A DNA stretch of 47,510 bases, taken from contig QBLV01000001.1 in the NCBI GenBank assembly GCA_003241815.1, positions 1 through 47,510 on the forward strand, given 5' to 3'. This stretch comes from Hyphomicrobiales bacterium (lineage in GTDB: Bacteria > Pseudomonadota > Alphaproteobacteria > Rhizobiales > Beijerinckiaceae). Below are positions 15,744-22,256 of this stretch, one piece after another. A program made the translations under genes and the position numbers. How positions within the stretch are numbered: the first letter of the stretch is position 1; the number at the start of each line of letters is the position of its first letter. The notes under the pieces were generated by a model. It searched no databases. It was not told the origin of the DNA and was given only the letters and a program-made list of their open reading frames with translations.

Positions 15744-16604
15744 CTACCCCAGCGCCGCCATCGCCGCGACCGGCTTGACCGGGCTCCCCGCCAGCACGGC
15801 CTCCAGCCCCGCCGGATCGAGCACGCCATCGCGGATCGTCTCGTCGCGATGGATGCCGCCAGCGATGAACAGGCTGTCGAAACCCATCAACCGGGCGCCC
15901 GCCAGATCGGTGCGGACCGCGTCGCCGATCACCAGCACCTTCGCCGGATCGACCGGATGGCCGCCACGTGCACTGAGCGCCGCCTCCAGCGCCAAATCAT
16001 AGGCCGGACGGTACGGCTTGCCGGCCCAGGCGACGCTGCCGCCGAGCTCCTCATAGATCAGGGCCAGCGCCCCGGCACAGGGCAGGAGATCGTGCCCGAC
16101 ATGGACGACGAGATCGGGATTGCCGCAGATGAACGGCACGCCACGCGCCGCGAAACGCTCCAGCAGCGGGCGATACTGCTCAGGCGTCTCGGTGCGATAG
16201 TCGTTGAGCTCGGTGGCGACGACCAGATCGGCTTCGTCCTCTCCGACCAGCTGGATATCGGCGCTGTCGAAAACCGAACGATCGCTTTGCCAGCCGATAT
16301 GGAAGACCTTGCGGTGATGGCTCTCGGCGATCAGCGCACGCGTCACGTCGCCGGAGGTCACGAGCCCGTCCCAGGCGTCGCGTGGCACGCGCTTCTTGTC
16401 GAGGAGATCGGCGACCTGCTCGGACGGGCTCGGCGCGTTAGAGAGCAGGACCACCGCCCCGCCCTGCTCGCGAAACGCGCCCAGTGCTGCGCAGGCCGGC
16501 GGCAGCGCCCAGACGCCATCATGCACCACGCCCCAGACATCGCTGATCAGCACATCGTATCGGGCGAGCAGCTGGCCCGCCGTGTCGAGAACCGGAACGG
16601 CCAT
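15744..16604 (-). CDS. HAD-superfamily class IIA hydrolase (TIGR01459 type)
   Basis: A 286-residue phosphatase-like protein of the NagD/class IIA branch. Motif I is LISDVWGVVHDG with nucleophile Asp22; the usual second aspartate is Trp24, which is characteristic of this alphaproteobacterial subfamily. Further motifs are VLLSNAP (Ser/Thr motif II) and VLVIGDAVRTDLAGARLMGFDSLFI (acidic motif III-IV). The ATG overlaps the stop of the PfkB-family kinase (TGATG), so the two are co-translated, which suggests that it removes or proofreads a sugar phosphate made by that kinase. This pairing is an inference; the natural substrate of the subfamily is not known to me. Confidence 0.85.
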   Translation of the reverse strand: MAVPVLDTAGQLLARYDVLISDVWGVVHDGVWALPPACAALGAFREQGGAVVLLSNAPSPSEQVADLLDKKRVPRDAWDGLVTSGDVTRALIAESHHRKVFHIGWQSDRSVFDSADIQLVGEDEADLVVATELNDYRTETPEQYRPLLERFAARGVPFICGNPDLVVHVGHDLLPCAGALALIYEELGGSVAWAGKPYRPAYDLALEAALSARGGHPVDPAKVLVIGDAVRTDLAGARLMGFDSLFIAGGIHRDETIRDGVLDPAGLEAVLAGSPVKPVAAMAALG

Positions 16605-17548
16605 CAGTGGTCTTTCTTCGCTTCAAGAGCCATCCGCGCCTCGACATCGGCACGGCGTGGGAGGGGCGCGACCGCGCCGAAGCCCTGCGTCGAGAGGGCT
16701 GCTGCGACATTGGCATAGGCGCCGGCAGCGAAAGCATCGCCGGTGCGGATATATTCCGCCAGGAAGGCTCCGTCATAGCAATCGCCGGCGCCGGTGGCAT
16801 CGATCGCCTCGACGGTGATCGGCACCAGCCGCTCGCGTCGCTCCGGCGTCGCCACCAGCGAGCCCTCATGGCCGAGCGTCAGCGCCACGATCTTTGCGCC
16901 GAGCCCAAGATAGAAATCGGCGATGGCGTCGGGCTCGCTGAGGCCGGTGAGCTGCGTCGCGTCGTCATAGCCCGGCAGCACGATGTCGGCCATGCCGCAG
17001 GCCGCGTTGATGATCGCCCTCGCGCGTGTCAGCGGCCAGAGCTTGAGCCGCAGATTGGTGTCGTAGGCGGTCAGAACGCCGGCCTCGCGCGCCAACGCAA
17101 AAGCCCCAAACACCGCGTCACAGGCCGATGCCGAAATCGCCTGGCTGATGCCGGACGCCTGCACGATCCGGGCGGATGCGATCAGGTCGCGGTGCAGGTC
17201 GCGCGGGCTCATCAGGCTCGCGGCCGATCCCGCGCGCAGATAGGAAAACACATGGCCAGACGGGCCGTGATCGACGAAATACAAGCCCGTGGGAGCGCTT
17301 TGATGCGTCGGGACGTGAGAATCGTCGACCCCCTCCCGATGCCAGAGATCGCGGATCGAGCGACCGGCCATGTCGTCGCCGAGCGCGCCGAAATAAGCTG
17401 CCTTCGCGCCCTGCCGCGACGCCGCGATGGCGCAGTTCGATGTGTCGCCGCCATGCCCGAACTGGAAGGCGCCTGTCTCGGCACGGGTCGCGTTGAACTC
17501 GCCGAGCGGCTCGCCGATGCAGAGAAGGTCGAAGCGGGGTTCTGTCAC
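16604..17548 (-). CDS. PfkB-family sugar kinase, KDG-kinase-like
   Basis: A 314-residue ribokinase-fold kinase that phosphorylates a sugar or sugar acid with ATP. The N-terminal substrate-binding block GHGGDTSNCAIAASRQGAKAA (residues 31-51) is the PfkB signature 1 region, and the C-terminal signature DATGAGD (250-256) holds the catalytic Asp256 and anion hole. Length and the LCIGEPLGEFN start resemble 2-keto-3-deoxygluconate kinase, so a sugar acid is a plausible substrate, but ribokinase-type sugars cannot be excluded. It is the first gene of a two-gene unit with the HAD hydrolase. A repeat-like sequence lies just upstream at 17611-17656. Confidence 0.85.
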   Translation of the reverse strand: MTEPRFDLLCIGEPLGEFNATRAETGAFQFGHGGDTSNCAIAASRQGAKAAYFGALGDDMAGRSIRDLWHREGVDDSHVPTHQSAPTGLYFVDHGPSGHVFSYLRAGSAASLMSPRDLHRDLIASARIVQASGISQAISASACDAVFGAFALAREAGVLTAYDTNLRLKLWPLTRARAIINAACGMADIVLPGYDDATQLTGLSEPDAIADFYLGLGAKIVALTLGHEGSLVATPERRERLVPITVEAIDATGAGDCYDGAFLAEYIRTGDAFAAGAYANVAAALSTQGFGAVAPLPRRADVEARMALEAKKDH

Positions 17549-17610
17549 GGGGCGGAGACCATCTCTGGGAAAGACACGAGCGAGTTCGGAAGCACATTCT
17601 GCGCGTCTTC

Positions 17611-17656
17611 CTAGAGCATCACCGCGATCTGAGGAAAGTCGTTTCGACCGGAACCG
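17611..17656. repeat. Rhizobiales-type intergenic repeat remnant (candidate)
   Basis: The 110-base gap before the kinase holds CTAGAGCATCACCGCGATCT followed by GAGGAAAGTCGTTTCGACCG and GAACCGG. This layout (TAGAGCA, a central GGAAAGTCG-like core, then a CCGGAACCGG end) resembles the dispersed palindromic intergenic elements common in Rhizobiales genomes. I see only this copy in the window. The call rests on resemblance, not on a second copy. Confidence 0.4.
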
Positions 17657-17659
17657 GCG

Positions 17660-18934
17660 CTATTCGGCCGCTTCCTGCTTCGGCGGCATGGCCATCAGCC
17701 GCTCGGCCACCGCCATGATCTCCCGGCGCAAAGCGGCGTTCGCCTCCGGATCTGGCGCCACGGCGGCGGCCCCTGCCTTGCGCGCCTGCGCCGTCTCGCG
17801 CTTAAGTTTGGCCCTCTCGGTGCGCGACTGCTCCAGCGCGCCCTTCAACGTCTGCACCTCGGCATGCACCGCTTCGAGCTGCGCATCCCGCGCCCGCAGA
17901 TCCTCGCGCAAGCCCGACATCTCCCGCGATGCGCGCTCCCGCTCGACATCGAGCGCCGTCGTCGCCTGTGTCAGTTCCTGCTCCATCGCCTGCCTCGCCT
18001 CGTTGTCGCCAGCCCGGGCCTGGGTTTCCTGCGCCAGCAGCGTCCCGATCTTAAGAGCCTCGGAAGCAGCCGCGCCAGCGCGGGAATCGGCAGCAGCAAG
18101 CCCGGCCTCGGCCTGCTCGGCGCGCGCCGCCAGCGCATCGGCACGCAGCCGCTCACTGTCGCGGTCGATGGTCATCGCCTTGAGCGCAGTCTGACTTGCG
18201 TTCAACTCGGCTTCCCTGGCCGCGAGCCGAGCGGCAAGGTCGCGGCTGCTGCCTTCGAGCACCATGATCTTCGTGCGGTCCTCGACCTGTGCGACCCGCT
18301 GCTGATCGTAGTCCTGCCGGAGACTCGCCAGCGCCGTCTCGCGCTCGGTCAGGAGCGCTTGGGTCCGGCCAAGCGTGTCGCGCTCCTGCGAAAGCTCGCC
18401 ATCTCTCGCCGCAAGATCAGCACTGGTACCCGTCAGCGCCGCCCGCGTTTCCGTGAGGGTGTGCTCGACACTGGCGAGATCCGCAACACGCCTGTCGAGA
18501 GTGGCCGTGGTCTCGGCGAGCATGGCGGTCTCATGCGTCAGCGCGGCGCGGGTCCGCGACAGCTCGCCATGGGTCGTCTTGAGCTCAGCCTCCAGCGCGG
18601 CAATGCGTCCGTCGCGGTCGCGCACTGTGCCGTCGAGTTCGCCGATTTTCATGTCGCGGCGGCCGAGTTCCTGCATCGCGCCGGCCTTGGCCGCGAAACC
18701 ACGCGCCGCTTCCTGCTCCAGCGCGCGGGCCCGCAGCGCGAGTTCGGCGCGCAGATGATCCCGATCGGCAGCGATCTCGGCGAGCGACAGCGGAAACGCC
18801 GCTTCCGCACGTTTGCGCGCCAGTCTGTCGGCGCGACGAGACAAGGCCGGCACAACCGCCAGAGCCAGCAGGCTTGCGCACAGGAAGCCGAGCGCGACGA
18901 GCATGACAGCTTCGATCAAGACCTGCGGCTCCAC
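17660..18934 (-). CDS. Membrane-anchored long coiled-coil protein
   Basis: A 424-residue protein with one N-terminal membrane helix (about residues 8-30, ending LALAVVPALSRRADRLARKR) followed by a long alpha-helical region rich in Ala, Arg, Glu, Leu and Thr with heptad-like periodicity up to about residue 380. The sequence SLAEIAADRDHLRAELA just after the helix is, as I recall, a conserved block in hypothetical proteins of Methylobacterium, Bradyrhizobium and relatives. The C-terminus is a Pro/Ala linker and a short helix ending MPPKQEAAE. Location is probably the inner membrane with the coiled coil in the cytoplasm. No catalytic domain is seen. A structural or scaffolding role is possible but unproven. 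It is a single gene by context. Confidence 0.75.
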   Translation of the reverse strand: MEPQVLIEAVMLVALGFLCASLLALAVVPALSRRADRLARKRAEAAFPLSLAEIAADRDHLRAELALRARALEQEAARGFAAKAGAMQELGRRDMKIGELDGTVRDRDGRIAALEAELKTTHGELSRTRAALTHETAMLAETTATLDRRVADLASVEHTLTETRAALTGTSADLAARDGELSQERDTLGRTQALLTERETALASLRQDYDQQRVAQVEDRTKIMVLEGSSRDLAARLAAREAELNASQTALKAMTIDRDSERLRADALAARAEQAEAGLAAADSRAGAAASEALKIGTLLAQETQARAGDNEARQAMEQELTQATTALDVERERASREMSGLREDLRARDAQLEAVHAEVQTLKGALEQSRTERAKLKRETAQARKAGAAAVAPDPEANAALRREIMAVAERLMAMPPKQEAAE

Positions 18935-19086
18935 GTCGGGGGGCTGTCAGATTAGGACATTGCGCCTGAAAGCGGAAATCTGTTTCGGTGCGCCTGCCGT
19001 CTCTAGCTATTGTTGCACGCCGGCTTCCGCAATCAGGCGCCGCAGCATTGCGCTAGGGCATGCCGATGCGACTGCGGGCAGAGAGC

Positions 19087-19677
19087 TCAGAACGGGTTCC
19101 AGGTCGCCTGTGGCGTGAACTTCAGATAGCCGAGATTGACGCCGAGCCGCCAGCCGACGCCGGTGCGGATCGGCACCACCGTAACACCTTCGCCAGCCAG
19201 CGCGGTGAAGCCGAAACCGCCGATGAAGTAGGCCGAGCCATCGACGCCGACGAAACGCTGATAGAGCGCCTCGACGGCGGGCAGCCCATAGACCAGCATC
19301 ATCGTGCGGGCGCCCTCGCCGCCGAAATCGAAGCCGACGGAGGGCCCCTGCCAGAACACCTTTCGGTCGCCGGCATTGCGGGTGAACAGCGTGCCCTCGC
19401 CGTAGCGCAGGCCGCCGACGAAGGCACCGGCACCCTCCTGCCCCAGCACATAACCATTTGGCTCGCCCCAGCGCCTGACCGCCTCCTCGACTGCCAGCGC
19501 GAGCCCGCGCGAGACATTGCCGAAAAACTGGTGGCCCGAGCCGACGAGCTCGTTCTGGGAGAATGAACGGCTGTTGCCATAGGATTGCTGGGCCAGCACG
19601 GGCCCCGGCAGACTGGCCGTACCGGTGGCGGCGAGCGCGAGACCACCCTGGATGAGGCTGCGGCGTGTGTGTGTCAT
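19087..19677 (-). CDS. eipA: EipA-type envelope integrity protein (DUF1134)
   Basis: A 196-residue periplasmic beta-barrel protein of the DUF1134 family. The Brucella and Caulobacter members support envelope integrity and are linked genetically to surface polysaccharide. The N-terminus has a twin-arginine-like TRRSLIQGGLALAATG signal with likely cleavage after VLAQQ (residue 30). The mature part carries the family blocks GHQFFGNVSRGLA, GYVLGQEGAGAF, GLRYGEGTLF, VFWQGPSVGFDFGGEG, MMLVYGLP and FIGGFGFTA, and ends TWNPF. Length matches the family. The 281 bases upstream, shared with the divergent YHS gene, show no element I can name. Confidence 0.85.
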   Translation of the reverse strand: MTHTRRSLIQGGLALAATGTASLPGPVLAQQSYGNSRSFSQNELVGSGHQFFGNVSRGLALAVEEAVRRWGEPNGYVLGQEGAGAFVGGLRYGEGTLFTRNAGDRKVFWQGPSVGFDFGGEGARTMMLVYGLPAVEALYQRFVGVDGSAYFIGGFGFTALAGEGVTVVPIRTGVGWRLGVNLGYLKFTPQATWNPF

Positions 19678-19958
19678 CAGGTGGGATCTCCGAATGGGGC
19701 GCGCGTCGGCGCCGTCGATCCGCTCCGGCGCCTCGACCCGGGGGCTGCCCGCAGCCCGGCGAGGTCTCCGCCAAAACGGTGGAAGGGTGATGCCGGACCC
19801 GGGTGATCCGGCGAAATCCGAACTTCAGGCATGATGCCGCGCAAATGCGAACCTATTCCGTAACCAGTTTGATACCCTCGAAAGTGTATCCAAGCCGTGA
19901 AGATCGCAGGGCGGGCTCAGTGCTGCCAGGCACACCATAAAATGAGGATTTGCCTGCG
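19678..19958. other. Divergent intergenic region eipA / YHS gene
   Basis: This spacer of 281 bases separates two divergent genes for exported proteins and should hold both promoters. It contains a short GGACCCGGGTGATCC-type inverted repeat around 19795-19811, and a less GC-rich tract near 19855-19890, but I cannot identify defined promoter boxes or an operator with confidence. Confidence 0.35.
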
Positions 19959-20492
19959 ATGAAGGCTGGAACATGGCGGCGCCGGATTTCGGCTGACATG
20001 GGCGCCCTGGCGATGAGCGTTATGGTGACCGCCGCGCTCGTCGATCCTGTCTTCGCCTATACGGCCCGTCTGCCCTCGGGGCTGCCCGAACTGCCCTCAA
20101 TGGCAGAGACCATGCAGCTCGACCCTCAGGCGGGCTTCGCACTGCAGGGCTATGATCCCGTCGCCTACCGGCTCGAGAAGCGCGCCGTTGCCGGGAGTCC
20201 GGCCTATGAAACCGTTCATAACGGAGCTGCCTGGCGCTTTGTCTCGGCTGCCAACCGCGCGGCATTCCTCGACGCGCCGGAGGTCTACGAGCCCGCCTTC
20301 GCAGGCTTCGACGCTTCGGCCGTCGCTGACGGGCGCGCCGTAGACGCCGATCCACGCCAGTTCGCCATCATCGGCTCGCGTCTTTTCCTGTTCCGCACGC
20401 AAGTGAACCGCCGCCGTTTCGTCGACGACTCCGGTCTGTTGACGCTGGCGGACTCGCAATGGAACGACGTCTCGCGCAGCATCGCCCGCTGA
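19959..20492 (+). CDS. Exported YHS-domain protein
   Basis: A 177-residue protein with an N-terminal export signal (MKAGTWRRRISADMGALAMS, hydrophobic stretch to VFAYTA) and a YHS-like domain at about residues 55-115. The domain is recognisable by GYDPVAYRLEKRAVAGSP, AAWRFVSAANRAAFLDAP and YEPAFAGFDA. YHS domains are small, possibly metal-binding modules; here the cysteine often found in the final part is absent. I use the ATG at 19959 with AGGA upstream; an in-frame TTG at 19950 is possible. It converges with cysQ, leaving 23 bases between the stops. The function of secreted alphaproteobacterial YHS proteins is not known. Confidence 0.8.
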   Translation: MKAGTWRRRISADMGALAMSVMVTAALVDPVFAYTARLPSGLPELPSMAETMQLDPQAGFALQGYDPVAYRLEKRAVAGSPAYETVHNGAAWRFVSAANRAAFLDAPEVYEPAFAGFDASAVADGRAVDADPRQFAIIGSRLFLFRTQVNRRRFVDDSGLLTLADSQWNDVSRSIAR

Positions 20493-20515
20493 CTCAGGAC
20501 AAGACCGGCTCGCGA

Positions 20516-21367
20516 TCAGACGGCTCCGGCAGCAGCCACCGCACGCCTCGCCAGCGCCTCGCTCGATGCGGCGATGAAGGGCGGGTTGCGGAAGCCGCAC
20601 TCCGTTCGGCCATAGCGCGGCACCGTTCCGTCGAGTGTCAGGATGGTCCCGCCGGCCGCAGCCAGGATGATGTCACCGGCCGCGATGTCCCACTCCATGG
20701 TCTGCCCGCCGCGCACATGCAGATCGGCCTCGCCCGAGGCGATCAGCCCGAATTTCACCGCAGACGACACCGACACCGTCGTGGTCGAGCCCATCGCAGC
20801 CGCGACGCCATCGCTTAACCGGTCGCCATGGAAGCGACTGACCAGAGTCGCCGGTCCCTCCGCCGGCACGGGACGCACGGTGATGCGTACGGCCTCGCCG
20901 ACCGCGGAACCATCCGGCAGGAGCACCTGCGAGAAGGCATCGTCGCCCGCAAACCACAAGCGACCGCTGGCCGGGGCGGCGATGGCACCCGCCAGCGGCC
21001 GGTCGCCGCAGATCACGGCAATGGCCACGCAATAATTGTCGCCGCCCGCGAGGAACTCCCGCGTGCCGTCGAGCGGATCGAGCAGGATGAAGACGGGCGC
21101 GGGCGCGACCGCCTCGGCACTTTCCTCGCTCACCACCGGTATGCCCGGCAGAAGTCGCGCGAGTTCACGCTTGGCGATGTGATCGGCCGCCAAATCGGCC
21201 GAGCAAACCGGAGAACCGTCCGCCTTGATCTTCACGTCGCGCGCCGCGCGCATCGCGAGAAGCACCGCTCCACTGAGCCGTGCCGCCTCCGCGAGCCGCC
21301 GCGCAAGATCGTTGCGGTCGGCCAGACGCGGATCGTGAATGCCCAGATCGTCCTGGCCGGTCGTCAC
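20516..21367 (-). CDS. cysQ: 3'(2'),5'-bisphosphate nucleotidase CysQ
   Basis: Removes the 3' phosphate from PAP and PAPS, recycling the by-product of sulfate assimilation and sulfotransfer. The 283-residue inositol-monophosphatase-fold protein shows the metal-binding signature DPLDGTREFLAGGDNYCVA, an upstream VVSEESAE carrying the metal-binding glutamate, and the downstream MEWDIAAGDIIL motif. I choose the GTG at 21367, which has AAGGA eight bases upstream; an in-frame GTG at 21415 would add 16 residues without clear homology. The gene diverges from chpT. Confidence 0.88.
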   Translation of the reverse strand: MTTGQDDLGIHDPRLADRNDLARRLAEAARLSGAVLLAMRAARDVKIKADGSPVCSADLAADHIAKRELARLLPGIPVVSEESAEAVAPAPVFILLDPLDGTREFLAGGDNYCVAIAVICGDRPLAGAIAAPASGRLWFAGDDAFSQVLLPDGSAVGEAVRITVRPVPAEGPATLVSRFHGDRLSDGVAAAMGSTTTVSVSSAVKFGLIASGEADLHVRGGQTMEWDIAAGDIILAAAGGTILTLDGTVPRYGRTECGFRNPPFIAASSEALARRAVAAAGAV

Positions 21368-21502
21368 CGCTGTGCGTCCTTCGCTCGGCCCTGCTGGAGA
21401 TGGGGGCTTAACCACATGAAAACCAAGATACGACCATATCTCATGACAACGGCGTTCAGTCGCCCCCGAGCGCTACGCAGCAATGACCCCAGGACATGTC
21501 CC

Positions 21503-22144
21503 ATGACCGCCATCTCGCTTGAGCCGCTCGACCTGGCCGCGCTTCTCTGCAGCCGTGTCTGCCATGACGTGATCAGCCCGGTCGGGGCCATTGTCAACGC
21601 GCTGGAGGTGCTGGAGGAGGATGATCCGTCGATGCGCGATTTCGCGCTCGAACTCATCAAGAAGAGCGCCCGCAACGCGTCCTCACGGCTGCAATTCGCC
21701 CGGCTCGCCTTCGGCGCGGCTGGCTCGGCCGGCGCGATGATCGACCTCGGCGATGCCGGCAACGTCGCCAACGGCTTCCTCAACGACGAGAAGCTCTCGC
21801 TCGACTGGGAGGCACCCCGCGCCCTGCTGCCGAAGAATCAGGTCAAGCTGCTGCTGAACCTTCTGGTCCTCGCGGCCCAGGCCGTCCCGCGCGGCGGCAA
21901 GCTGGTCTCGCGCGCGACCGTCGAAGGCGAGCAGGGCAGCTTCACGATCACCGCGACGGGTTCGCATGCCCGCATCCCCGCCCATGTCGAAGAGCTTATC
22001 GCCGGGCGCTCCGAGACCGGGACGATCGATGCCCACGCAGTTCAGCCGCTCTATACCGGGATGGTCGCGCGTGCCGCCGGCATGACCATCACCTTCGCAA
22101 TCGAGGGCGATACGGTGACGATCACGGCCGACAAGGCGGCTTGA
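21503..22144 (+). CDS. chpT: Histidine phosphotransferase ChpT
   Basis: Transfers phosphate from the hybrid kinase CckA to CtrA and CpdR in the alphaproteobacterial cell-cycle phosphorelay. The 213-residue protein has the ChpT/DUF2328 organisation: a helical hairpin with the phospho-accepting His21 in VCHDVISPVGAIVNALEVL, then a degenerate ATPase-like domain without nucleotide-binding motifs. I start at the ATG at 21503, preceded by AGGA; the reading frame is open far upstream but that stretch is antisense to cysQ. It lies 112 bases before cheA on the same strand, so the cell-cycle phosphotransferase is next to the chemotaxis operon. Its downstream target ctrA is about 6 kb away on the opposite strand. 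Confidence 0.9.
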   Translation: MTAISLEPLDLAALLCSRVCHDVISPVGAIVNALEVLEEDDPSMRDFALELIKKSARNASSRLQFARLAFGAAGSAGAMIDLGDAGNVANGFLNDEKLSLDWEAPRALLPKNQVKLLLNLLVLAAQAVPRGGKLVSRATVEGEQGSFTITATGSHARIPAHVEELIAGRSETGTIDAHAVQPLYTGMVARAAGMTITFAIEGDTVTITADKAA

Positions 22145-22256
22145 TGCAGCGCTTCGCCGAAATATGGCGGCTTTCGCGATAATCGCAACCGATCATAAAC
22201 CCTTCTGCTGCTTAGTCTGTTGCAATGTGTTGTCGCGTTGAGTGGTGGTCCCCTGC

